From: Caldicellulosiruptor acetigenus
Lineage (GTDB): Bacteria > Bacillota > Thermoanaerobacteria > Caldicellulosiruptorales > Caldicellulosiruptoraceae
DNA length: 64,000 nucleotides
Assembly: GCF_026914305.1 (NCBI RefSeq)
Contig: NZ_CP113866.1
Span: 2,608,001 to 2,672,000, forward strand
Reading direction: 5' to 3'
In this document: in pieces, positions 52,308 to 60,662 of the stretch
How positions within the stretch are numbered: position 1 is the first letter of the stretch
Layout of the letters: every line of letters starts with the position of its first letter
The notes under the pieces: generated by a model
What the model saw: only the letters and a program-made list of their open reading frames with translations
Databases searched by the model: none
Told to the model about the DNA's origin: nothing
Program-made: the position numbers and the translations under genes

Positions 52308-54104
52308 TTATTGAAGAGTCCTTAAAAACTCAAGCACAGCATCGTTTGCGTTCTGAACATAGATGGGCAGTGGTACAGCCTCCAGCCCAATTGCATCATA
52401 GCTCACAAGAAGCCAGCACCCTTTTTTGAACTTGAATGTCTGCTTGAACATATCCTCACTTATACCAAAAGCGTCTGTTATTCTCTCTTGGTCAGATTTT
52501 CTTGGAAGCTTGCTAACAAAGTATGTGTGAGGCTGTGCCATTATGTTTGTGTTAAGATAAGTTATTCTCTGGGTTGCAATACCTATCCCTAAGCCAAATT
52601 TTCTTCCGCGCCTTGCCAAATGCATCACAACTTCGCTTGAACGCTCGTATGAATCCTTTGCATCCTGTGGAATGAACTCGTCAGCCTCGTCAAATATGAA
52701 ACTCACAACAGGGTCAATCTTGCCGCTTCGACGCCTGTCTTCAAAAATGGCCATGCCAATCTGATACGCAAGATTTCTCAGCTCATCCGGGTCGTGCGAC
52801 TGAAATATCACAAGCGCCTTGTCATCTGGATTGTTGAGAATGTCAATAAGTTTTTTCTGGTCAATAACATTTTCATTTGAAAATCCGAACTCTTTCAGTT
52901 CGTCATATCTCTTTTCAAGCTCACTTACAAAAAGCTCCAAATTTGAAAGAGCAATTGAGCCAAGCTTCCCACCCGAAAGATACTTATCTTTAATGTACTG
53001 AATAAGTTTTTGACAATTGTTGGCATCTAAAGGGGTTGTACTTTTCAAAAGTTGTTCATAGAGCTTTTTCACTACAGCTTCGCTCTTGCCTAAATAACCT
53101 TTAAAAAGCGTCCTCTCATGAATTCTGACAAAATCAGCAACAGTTATATCGCCACTCTGCCAAACCTTCACTTTCTTGCTCAGCAAAATCTTGAAAAAGG
53201 CTTTTTTGAACAAATCCTTGTGGCTTACTAATCCTTTGGGATATAATGAAGAATTTACAACATCAATTGTTGCTTTTTTCAAAAGATCTTTGTACTCAGG
53301 TAGGCTTCTGTCTGCCTTCATAAGGGAAATAAGAGAACCTACAAACGTTTTCTCCCCAATGCCCACAATCATGCTATTGTTGAGTTTCACCAAAAGGTCC
53401 ACAAGCAGTGTTGAATACTCACCCATCAGGTCAAATATTACAATTTTCACGGGAAGATTTGATTCTGTTAATATCTTTCTTACAAGAGTGCTAAGAAGGT
53501 TTGATTTACCTGCTCCTGTAAAACCAAACACGCCAAAGTGCACTCTCAAAAGCTCTTCTACTTTCAGCAAAATCTTAACATTTTCATCCCTTATCAGATG
53601 ACCAATCTCAATCACATCACCGCTTTTGTCTATGTCATAGTTCAAGATACGATTTGTCAGCTCCTCATCAAGCAAAAATGCCTCTGCACCAACCATGGGA
53701 AGATTTGACTCTATCCCTATCGAAACTTTTTGGTCCTTGTCGATTATAATCTCAAAATTTGTCGGAATTGCAAGGCATCTTATTTTTGTGGCATCGTCTA
53801 AAGGCTCTTCTTCTTGCTCTTCCCAGTCACGATAAATATTTTCTGCTGCCTCGGTCAAAAATCCCGGATACCCCGAAAGGTCGTTGTCAAGCCCATAGTG
53901 AAGCGGTATCACAGATGTAATTTCCAATATGCAGTATCGAATCTTGTCAGACGTTGACGAAAAATTCTGAACCGCCAGAAGTGCGCCTTCCTTTATTTCA
54001 TTCATAGCCTTTTTTGTATAATCAAACCAGATTTCAGCTCTGTATCTTGAATATACATCGCTATCATATTTCATCATACGCCCAACAATCTCAGTGTTGA
54101 ACAT
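52308..54104 (-). CDS. herA: HerA-like hexameric DNA translocase ATPase
   Basis: About 598 residues. An N-terminal HAS-type beta-barrel region (to about 170) precedes a RecA-like FtsK/HerA motor: Walker A GFTGAGKS at 194-201, VIFDLMGEY after it, Walker B SFIFDEADEFIP and the later motif GIATQRITYLN. It pumps DNA to the NurA nuclease. ATG 54104 is 8 nt after GGAG and 5 nt after the nurA stop, so the two are co-translated. It is the last gene on this strand before convergent mobile DNA. Confidence 0.92.
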   Translation of the reverse strand: MFNTEIVGRMMKYDSDVYSRYRAEIWFDYTKKAMNEIKEGALLAVQNFSSTSDKIRYCILEITSVIPLHYGLDNDLSGYPGFLTEAAENIYRDWEEQEEEPLDDATKIRCLAIPTNFEIIIDKDQKVSIGIESNLPMVGAEAFLLDEELTNRILNYDIDKSGDVIEIGHLIRDENVKILLKVEELLRVHFGVFGFTGAGKSNLLSTLVRKILTESNLPVKIVIFDLMGEYSTLLVDLLVKLNNSMIVGIGEKTFVGSLISLMKADRSLPEYKDLLKKATIDVVNSSLYPKGLVSHKDLFKKAFFKILLSKKVKVWQSGDITVADFVRIHERTLFKGYLGKSEAVVKKLYEQLLKSTTPLDANNCQKLIQYIKDKYLSGGKLGSIALSNLELFVSELEKRYDELKEFGFSNENVIDQKKLIDILNNPDDKALVIFQSHDPDELRNLAYQIGMAIFEDRRRSGKIDPVVSFIFDEADEFIPQDAKDSYERSSEVVMHLARRGRKFGLGIGIATQRITYLNTNIMAQPHTYFVSKLPRKSDQERITDAFGISEDMFKQTFKFKKGCWLLVSYDAIGLEAVPLPIYVQNANDAVLEFLRTLQ

Positions 54105-54109
54105 TCTTT

Positions 54110-55960
54110 TCACTCCTCGTCTTCAAACTCAAGTTTATCCCTAAATTTTCTGAAAGTCATGTTCAGTGGGTCTTTTCTGTAAAGCTGCTGGCTGCTATGG
54201 ATTATTCCCTTTGCAAATCTTAAGAGGGTTTTAGCACCTCTGTCTGCCTTGTGAAGCGGTTCTGGATATCCAATCACTTCCGGAAAGTGGTTTCTTGTAA
54301 GAACATCTAAAAAATAGATGTTCATTGCCTGGCCCCAGTTGATAACCTTCTTGTCAAGGTGAATAAAAGGCGATAGTCTCCCCAGCTTGCTGTTTTCAAG
54401 CAGTATCACATCCAAAAACTGTCTGTCAAGACTGGGATGCAGCAGCCTTTCAACAAAAATGGCATGACCCATCTTGCACTGCTTTTTTGACCTTTGCAGA
54501 TAAAACTGGGCTATTGACTTTGCAAATATTCTGTCATCTGCTACTATGTGGCCTTTCACGCCTGTGACGCTGTTATTCCTGTCCACAAACAAAGTAGCAA
54601 ATGCAGAGTCAAACTCAACAGAAGACCATGGGGCACAAAGTTCAGTGCTCAAAGCTGCGCAGTTTTCGAAAACAAGCCTATCGCTCATGGCTATCTGAAA
54701 GTTCTTTATATCAACATTTTCATTTCCGTCTCCCAGCATGTTCTGACTTGAAAGCACGTTTAAAAAATTTCGACAAAAATAGCGCGATTTTGAGTCTTTC
54801 ACAATCCCAATTAAAAAGACATTCTTCTCCCAGCACTTTTCAATCAGAGCTCTTATGCCAATTGAAATCAAAAAATTTATATCATCATGAGAAATCAGCT
54901 TTTTAATATTGCTTTCTTCAGAGAAATTAGAAAACTCTAACGCTGTCGGATTTTTGCGGATAAATATCTGATTGCAGATATAATCAAAAAAGCTTACAAG
55001 ATAGCTCCATCGTTGGCTTAAGTTTACCAATAGTTTTATTCCCGCCGCTTCATCATCTTCCACAACTCCTGTTGCATCTAAAAATCTTACGATTTCTTTT
55101 ACATCTTCTATGGAAAGATGGCAAATTTCTGTAAGCTCTCTGTATGTAAAGTAGTTTTTCTGGTTCTGGCTGCAAACCTCATCTAATTTTGACAAAAGCA
55201 GAGCATATCTGCGATACTTTTTCCTTGAAGGAACTCCAAGTAGACTATTATACGGATGTGAAAGTGCAACTATAACATCTGACAACTTTATCGTGTCGTT
55301 GAGATACTTATATCCCAGATAGTTTGTACTCTTGTAGTTTACATATGGCACTCTCAAGAGTGTGCTCGGTGCCAAGTCCAACAGGATTATTTGCGGCATG
55401 TCAACCGTCGATGATGACACAACATGGTAGGCAAGGTAAATCTCTGCAAGCTTCATGAGCGATGTGTGAAGGTTTAAAATCTCCTGTATGTCTTTATCCG
55501 AATAAAACTGCATCTGGCTCAGCTCGGGCGAATTTGCCACAAATTCTATCTCGTAAGGAAACACTGGAATCTGTGCCACCATGGTTACATCTCGTGCAAA
55601 ATCCCACCGCTCGTACTTGATCTTTTCACCTTCATGCTTGATTATTATCTTTCCTCTTGCGCCATAAGCACCCGCAAAGAAGGTTATAAAATCGCTGCCT
55701 TCATCTTTAACACATGTCCCATCTATTGCAACAAAGTTTATCTCATTCTTACCAAAAAAGCTTTCTATCTTCTGCCTGAGGCTGTGTCTGAAAGGCTGGC
55801 TCTCAAAATATCTGCTCCAGTCGATTATGTAATACTTCAACACCGTGCTGTAAAAGTTTTGTAGGTGTTTTAAACTTCTTTCCATGTTCTCATCATATCT
55901 CTTCATTGAAGCCTTGATAGAATTTTTCCAGTATCCATATATCTGAGAGAGCTTTGACAT
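54110..55960 (-). CDS. nurA: NurA-like 5'-3' DNA nuclease
   Basis: About 616 residues, larger than archaeal NurA (about 340). The N-terminal part has the NurA metal motif FVAIDGT with Asp80 and a following GAYGARGKIIIKHE strand. Later QIILLDLAPS, IGIVKDSKSRYF and a C-terminal VIGYPEPLHKADRGAK segment match the NurA RNase H-like fold. It resects DNA ends when loaded by HerA. A winged-helix-like insert (FTYRELTEICHLSIEDVKE) lies in the middle. ATG 55960 or TTG 55966 behind GAGAGGAAAG. Confidence 0.8.
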   Translation of the reverse strand: MSKLSQIYGYWKNSIKASMKRYDENMERSLKHLQNFYSTVLKYYIIDWSRYFESQPFRHSLRQKIESFFGKNEINFVAIDGTCVKDEGSDFITFFAGAYGARGKIIIKHEGEKIKYERWDFARDVTMVAQIPVFPYEIEFVANSPELSQMQFYSDKDIQEILNLHTSLMKLAEIYLAYHVVSSSTVDMPQIILLDLAPSTLLRVPYVNYKSTNYLGYKYLNDTIKLSDVIVALSHPYNSLLGVPSRKKYRRYALLLSKLDEVCSQNQKNYFTYRELTEICHLSIEDVKEIVRFLDATGVVEDDEAAGIKLLVNLSQRWSYLVSFFDYICNQIFIRKNPTALEFSNFSEESNIKKLISHDDINFLISIGIRALIEKCWEKNVFLIGIVKDSKSRYFCRNFLNVLSSQNMLGDGNENVDIKNFQIAMSDRLVFENCAALSTELCAPWSSVEFDSAFATLFVDRNNSVTGVKGHIVADDRIFAKSIAQFYLQRSKKQCKMGHAIFVERLLHPSLDRQFLDVILLENSKLGRLSPFIHLDKKVINWGQAMNIYFLDVLTRNHFPEVIGYPEPLHKADRGAKTLLRFAKGIIHSSQQLYRKDPLNMTFRKFRDKLEFEDEE

Positions 55961-56160
55961 GGTCAATCTTTCCTCTCAAAATCTGATTTTTCACTTAAAT
56001 ATTTTAATACCCTTTCTGTTTGTTTTCTGTCCTTGACAGCTATTCTTTATTATAACTTTCGACACATATTGACAAAATCCTCTTTATTATATATTTTTCA
56101 GAAAAAATAATTTTCACTAAGTTTAAGGTTTAATTTTTCAACGATATCTGGTATCAAAAG

Positions 56161-56238
56161 AAAAAAGCCATAGCTTCAAACCAAAAATTAAAGTGACAAA
56201 ATAAAAGTCATGTCTGGAATAGGGTTTGAAGCTATGGC
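56161..56238 (-). terminator. Inverted repeat/terminator after the type III-A operon
   Basis: GCCATAGCTTCAAACC (56167) and its exact complement (56223-56238) form a 16-bp stem with a 40-nt loop. On the minus strand the stem is followed by TTTTTT. The loop is long for a terminator. It ends the csm operon and separates it from nurA-herA; 55961-56160 holds nothing else I can see. Confidence 0.65.
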
Positions 56239-56267
56239 AATTTGATTTTTAAAACATTATTTAACTT

Positions 56268-56405
56268 TCAAGCAAGCTCCTTTTTAAATCCCTGCCAAAG
56301 TCCTTTTATAACAAACCCAAGGACAACAACAACTGCAAAAACTTTTAGTCCCTGAACAAGCCCATGCATCATTATTGATGCGCCAAGAAGAGCACTCAGC
56401 GACAT
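56268..56405 (-). CDS. Small membrane protein (45 residues) between type III-A and nurA
   Basis: ATG 56405 has GAGGTGAAAAGGG immediately upstream and encodes MSLSALLGASIMMHGLVQGL followed by a hydrophobic helix and KGLWQGFKKELA. One or two membrane helices. No family recognised. It sits 128 nt after the cas6-like gene on the same strand, before the terminator, so it may be the last gene of the csm transcript. Confidence 0.55.
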   Translation of the reverse strand: MSLSALLGASIMMHGLVQGLKVFAVVVVLGFVIKGLWQGFKKELA

Positions 56406-56532
56406 CCCTTTTCACCTCGCAGTACTTTCCTGCTACTTATAATTTACCCTCTATAAAAAGCTTACAAAAGTCAATTTTTATGCGAAGAAAATTTAATCTT
56501 ATGAACAAGCTGAAAAGCAAAGTTTTATAAAC

Positions 56533-57156
56533 CTACTTCACACAGAACATCTGGCAGAACATGTCAAGAAGCTCGCTTGAAGCAAAAATTTCGTACCTGC
56601 CAAAATATTCAATTCTTGATTTAATCAAATGCTGCTTTTTCAAGCCATCTTTTATAACAAAGAAAAACCTCTGGTCTTCTGGATATGTCCCAAACCTCTG
56701 GTAGTAGATGTTCAAAAGCTGTCTTCTCAACCCATCAGAAAAAATCTCTGGCTGCCTGTCATATTCCAAGCAAACACCGTCTTTTTGAGCAAACACACCG
56801 CTGAGCAAAATTCCACTTGACTTTGGCTGCTGCCCCTTGCATGAAATTTTCTTCAAGTAAATACCTTCAAACAAGCCATTTAATGTTTCATAAACCTTTA
56901 ATATGTTCTGTGCGACAAGTTCTAAAAAAGGTGTTGCAAGGTATATTCTAAAATCTTCAAACACCCATACGCCATCTTCAACCTCTTTTTTGTTCTTTGT
57001 TTTAATGGGAGAGATGGTAAACTGCTCGGTTGCAAGAAGACTTTTCAAAACTTCATATACCTTAGAGTAATAAGAGGATGGCAAAAACACGCCATCCTCC
57101 CTTGCCCAGAAATGAAATGTAAAGTATTTTGCCACTTTTTCATCACAGCCCATCAT
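56533..57156 (-). CDS. Cas6-like RAMP protein lacking the C-terminal Gly-rich loop
   Basis: 207 residues. Despite low similarity, the order of segments follows Cas6: YYSKVYEVLKSLL, TISPIK, FRIYLATPFLELVAQNIL, ILLSGVFAQKDGVCLEYD, LRRQLLNIYYQRFGTYPEDQ and YFGRYEIFASSELLDMF. The protein then stops exactly where Cas6 normally continues into the GhGxxxxxGFG loop. Downstream frames show no such loop. It overlaps csm5 by 4 nt (ATGA). It may be a degenerate or non-catalytic crRNA-binding protein, or an unusual RAMP. Not certain. Confidence 0.6.
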   Translation of the reverse strand: MMGCDEKVAKYFTFHFWAREDGVFLPSSYYSKVYEVLKSLLATEQFTISPIKTKNKKEVEDGVWVFEDFRIYLATPFLELVAQNILKVYETLNGLFEGIYLKKISCKGQQPKSSGILLSGVFAQKDGVCLEYDRQPEIFSDGLRRQLLNIYYQRFGTYPEDQRFFFVIKDGLKKQHLIKSRIEYFGRYEIFASSELLDMFCQMFCVK

Positions 57157-58337
57157 TTGATAGTTACCTTTATCCAGCCTGGTACTGTCCAGACCTGTCC
57201 GTTTTTGAACACAAGCCTCCTTGTCTTTGGGAAAAGCTCAGGATAAATCTTTGACTGTCTGTCAACTTTTGCAAGTTTTTCAAAGTGGTTTTTGTTGAAA
57301 AATATTCCGACAGTCTTTGAAAGATATCCAGTGGAAAATCCTATCTGAATCAAAAACTGGTTCTTATCAAGAGAATTTAGAACATTCAAAAGCTTCTGAT
57401 ACTCCGAAACAATCTGAGCTTGCTTATATCTTGTGTAAAAATTGATTTCCCTCTGGATGTAATCTTTAGAGACAGCTTTCAAAACATCTGCTAAAAACTC
57501 TGTCGGAGAAGTTGCTGTAGCATTCACACCGATTTTTTCTTTTATCCCTCTGACAACTTGATTGCCCTCAACAAAGTCTTTTTCAATCTTGATGCTGCCG
57601 ATAAGTTTTGCACCAGGCTTTATTCCTTCTGCAATTATAGAAACAGCTCTGTCCGGGTCATCTTCATTGCTTCTGCCAGCAAACCATTTAACCTGGCCGC
57701 CACATATGTTCATAACCTTTATTTCATAAACACCTGCATTTTCAGAACTTACAAAATCGCTATCGCTTATTTTAAGATGCTTAAACGGTGACTCGTAAGG
57801 GGTTGCAAAAATTTTTTCTTCCGCGTCTTTGCTGACATATTTGGGATCAACACTATTTCTTCTATCAGCAGAATTCAAAGTCTTCTGGTACGCACTTGAA
57901 AGATCATTCTCATACAGCTGTATAAAGTTCCTGTTCAAAGCCTTTGTCACAAAAGACCTTATCGCACCTTTTAAGGATGAGCCTGGAATATAAAACCTGC
58001 CTGCGCTCTTGACAAAAGGAACAACTTCTTTTGAGAGCCTTTTAACCCCTTCAAGTTTTAACTTGTACTTTGAAGAATTCTTAAAATCTATGTTATAGCG
58101 CGCCAAAACATCTTTTATATTAAAATCCCTGCCACCGGTTGAAAGCCCGCGCGAAAGCTCATCAATAAAACTTTCCTTGAAAAGATTTTCTTCAAGCAGT
58201 CTGTCAAAGTTTATAAAATACAAATAATCTCCATCTTTGACAAACTCAAAACTCTGGATTTTGTCCTGCCCACCAATTATTGTTGGGGTCAAAACTTCTA
58301 TCTCATAAGTCCTGCTTTCAAATGGTTCATGAGCCAA
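57153..58337 (-). CDS. csm5: Csm5 type III-A effector subunit
   Basis: 394 residues with the Csm5 RAMP motifs: LTPTIIGGQDKIQSFEF at the N-terminus, RFYIPGSSLKGAIRSFV, and C-terminal IQIGFSTGYLSKTVG. Csm5 caps the head of the Csm complex and helps crRNA maturation. It overlaps csm4 by 11 nt and the Cas6-like gene by 4 nt, so all are one operon. No sign of decay. Confidence 0.93.
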   Translation of the reverse strand: MAHEPFESRTYEIEVLTPTIIGGQDKIQSFEFVKDGDYLYFINFDRLLEENLFKESFIDELSRGLSTGGRDFNIKDVLARYNIDFKNSSKYKLKLEGVKRLSKEVVPFVKSAGRFYIPGSSLKGAIRSFVTKALNRNFIQLYENDLSSAYQKTLNSADRRNSVDPKYVSKDAEEKIFATPYESPFKHLKISDSDFVSSENAGVYEIKVMNICGGQVKWFAGRSNEDDPDRAVSIIAEGIKPGAKLIGSIKIEKDFVEGNQVVRGIKEKIGVNATATSPTEFLADVLKAVSKDYIQREINFYTRYKQAQIVSEYQKLLNVLNSLDKNQFLIQIGFSTGYLSKTVGIFFNKNHFEKLAKVDRQSKIYPELFPKTRRLVFKNGQVWTVPGWIKVTIK

Positions 58338-59337
58338 TCATCATCACCCCTTCCGGCAGGGGAAGCAAAAACGCAAGTGCAAAACAATATACCCTGTGCT
58401 GAGAAAACTTCTGTGGTGTCACATCAACCACCCTGCCGCAAACTTTCCCTGAAAATACAGTCCCTTCTGAAAATACTCGCACAGCTTTTCTCTTTATACC
58501 AAGCCCTGCCTTTGAGTAAATGTAGCCGCTTCGCGTCAAAATTTCGTAGCTGATCGCGCTCTTTATCTCATCTTCACTTTTAGGATTTACAAGTGACAGG
58601 CTCATGTAGTACTTTGCGTTGTCATTTTCTTCTGGCATGCTACTTTCTTCAAAATTAGCCTCAAAGCTTCCAAGCCCGCAGGTTCTGTCGCCGCCAAGTC
58701 CTTCGTCTCCCAAAAGCCTTATTGCTGCTTTGATTTTCTCTTCCAAGCTCTGGTCGTTTATTCTGAGATAAAACCACAAACCCGCACTGCTTTCAAACTC
58801 AAAGTGAGAAAAATAGTAAATGTTTGAGGAAGAACTCAGCCTGTCTATTGAAACCCTTGCCCTTTCTTTGACTTTTCCTAATGAGATTGCTTTTTTGCTT
58901 TCAACAAATTTGTAAAGCATATCTTTGGGCAGCAAGAAACTCCCTGCTACTTTGTATTTATCTGGAAAATTGTAAAGCAGGTCGTTTTCTCTTATGAATT
59001 TTATCTTTTTTAGTTCTTTATCATTTTCAACCTCGATTTTCCCTTCATCTTTGTAATGATGAAGGTTCAAACCTACCGGTTTTGGAACAAAAAACTCGCC
59101 CTGAACATACGGCATGGTAGATGAAACCTCAAAAGGCGGACTTTTTCGCAAAAAACCATCTAAAAGTTCATTTGTGCTGCTATTCCCATACAGCAAAGAG
59201 TATGCGTTTATTATTCCTGACATTAGCGTGTCTGAATGTGCAAATGTCTGGGTTATGTTGTATATCTTCTCCTTTTCGCCGATGTGAAGGGGGTTGGTAA
59301 AGCGCATTGATACCCTGTACAGTTTTCCTTTGCTCAT
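58327..59337 (-). CDS. csm4: Csm4 type III-A effector subunit
   Basis: About 336 residues. RAMP features: LYRVSMRFTNPLHIGE, DTLMSGIINAYSLLYG, and a glycine-rich LGDEGLGGDRTCGLGSFE. Csm4 holds the 5' end of the crRNA and contacts Cas10. A longer frame opens at 59361, but ATG 59337 with AAAAAGGTGAT upstream is clearly better. 27 nt after csm3. Confidence 0.93.
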   Translation of the reverse strand: MSKGKLYRVSMRFTNPLHIGEKEKIYNITQTFAHSDTLMSGIINAYSLLYGNSSTNELLDGFLRKSPPFEVSSTMPYVQGEFFVPKPVGLNLHHYKDEGKIEVENDKELKKIKFIRENDLLYNFPDKYKVAGSFLLPKDMLYKFVESKKAISLGKVKERARVSIDRLSSSSNIYYFSHFEFESSAGLWFYLRINDQSLEEKIKAAIRLLGDEGLGGDRTCGLGSFEANFEESSMPEENDNAKYYMSLSLVNPKSEDEIKSAISYEILTRSGYIYSKAGLGIKRKAVRVFSEGTVFSGKVCGRVVDVTPQKFSQHRVYCFALAFLLPLPEGVMMIGS

Positions 59338-59364
59338 CTTTATCACCTTTTTAAACAACAAATT

Positions 59365-60192
59365 CTAATTTGTTGAAAGCTTTAACTGGTCTAAACTGTC
59401 TGCTTTTGCAATTGGTTTTAGGTCGCTACTATCCTTTTCATAGTCGCTTGAATCTTTATAAACTATTTCAATGTCCACAAACTTGACCTTGCCGTTTCCT
59501 CTTGAACCCTGTCCGCCCAAGTAATCATCTTCTAAAAGCTTCATCGCTTTGATAAACTTACTCAAGTAACGCTGACCATCATCGCTGCCGTCAACCTCGT
59601 ACCTGTTGACAACAAACTCTGCCAAAAACTGCGCACCTGCCGGTACTCTTTCGCTCTGTCTGGGATTTGCCTTTGAGGTTATTCTGTCTATGTTGTTTTC
59701 AAACTTTACTTCTGTCCACTCAAGGTCAAGGTTCTCTTTCATTTCATCTGTGATTGAGCTTTCTATCAGCTTTGCATCGCGAACAATGAGCCTTGTAGGG
59801 ATGACTGCGTCTGAAAAGTCTTTGCCCTCTGCGTTAGGATTTCTTATAAATTCCTCTTTGGTAACATGCTTGCCGTGGTTTCGACCAAAAAGACCACAAA
59901 CAGGACAGTCTATATCTTCACACATGTGAATACATATCTCTGGTTTTCCGCTTCTTTTAACTGATACAATAAGCAAATTATCCTTTACCTTGCCCTCAGC
60001 AAACTCCATTAAAGCCCTCATCTTACCCTTGAGAGAAGAACCTGGAATGTAAGGCTTGCCTTCTGCATCTTTCACAACTGAATTGTCAATTCCGCCTATC
60101 TCAATGCTGTTGTTGCCCTCACCAATGTGAAGACCTGTAACAGCTTTAATCTTGCACTTTATAATGTATTTTCCTTTTAAGATTACATCCAT
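59365..60192 (-). CDS. csm3: Csm3 type III-A backbone RNase
   Basis: 275 residues. The backbone subunit that cuts target RNA every 6 nt; the catalytic Asp is probably D36 in GGIDNSVVKD. IPGSSLKGKMRALME, the zinc-type CEDIDCPVCGLFG and the glycine-rich GGQGSRGNGKVKF complete the family pattern. The tail (about 250-275) is charged and unstructured. 27 nt after csm2. Confidence 0.95.
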   Translation of the reverse strand: MDVILKGKYIIKCKIKAVTGLHIGEGNNSIEIGGIDNSVVKDAEGKPYIPGSSLKGKMRALMEFAEGKVKDNLLIVSVKRSGKPEICIHMCEDIDCPVCGLFGRNHGKHVTKEEFIRNPNAEGKDFSDAVIPTRLIVRDAKLIESSITDEMKENLDLEWTEVKFENNIDRITSKANPRQSERVPAGAQFLAEFVVNRYEVDGSDDGQRYLSKFIKAMKLLEDDYLGGQGSRGNGKVKFVDIEIVYKDSSDYEKDSSDLKPIAKADSLDQLKLSTN

Positions 60193-60219
60193 GGCAATAC
60201 TTTCCCCCTTTTGAGATTA

Positions 60220-60630
60220 TTATTCTTTACCACCGAAGTACTTGTGATATGCAACAGCTGCTTCAAAAAAGTCTTTAAACCTGTTTAGAGCCTCTGGGCT
60301 CTTTTCTGCAACAGGTAAAGCTTTGTTAATTATTTCCTGAAAGTCTTTCATTTTATTAAATCTTCCTGCTGTGTATGCAAGTTTTGCTTTCAAAAGCTTT
60401 AATTTGTACTTATAATTAGCATCTTCTGGCGAAAGCCTCTTTACCTCAGTGAATACCTTTCTTATCTGAGTAACAGTAACTCCAGATTCTTTCAGAAGCT
60501 GCCCTGTCTTTTCGGCAACATCTGAAAAAGCCTTGCCGTCCTTGTCTTTTTCAGGGTCAATAGCAGTCTCAATCTTGCTCAGAATATCATTTTTCAATGA
60601 CAATGCAACGTTACCACCTTGTGCTGGCAT
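60220..60630 (-). CDS. csm2: Csm2 type III-A small subunit
   Basis: About 136 residues, all helical: TVTQIRKVFTEVKRLS, KYKLKLLKAKLAYTAGRF, FKDFFEAAVAYHKYFGG. Csm2 lines the target-RNA channel of the complex. ATG 60630 has GAGGGTGA upstream; the ATG at 60651 has only a weak site. It lies between cas10 and csm3. Confidence 0.93.
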   Translation of the reverse strand: MPAQGGNVALSLKNDILSKIETAIDPEKDKDGKAFSDVAEKTGQLLKESGVTVTQIRKVFTEVKRLSPEDANYKYKLKLLKAKLAYTAGRFNKMKDFQEIINKALPVAEKSPEALNRFKDFFEAAVAYHKYFGGKE

Positions 60631-60662
60631 AACCACTTCACCCTCTCCCATAAAATTAATTT

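Noticed and set aside
52308-57156. A CARF-domain effector for type III signalling
   Set aside because: NurA, HerA, the small membrane ORF and the Cas6-like protein show no Csm6/Csx1 features such as a HEPN R-x4-H next to a Rossmann CARF domain.
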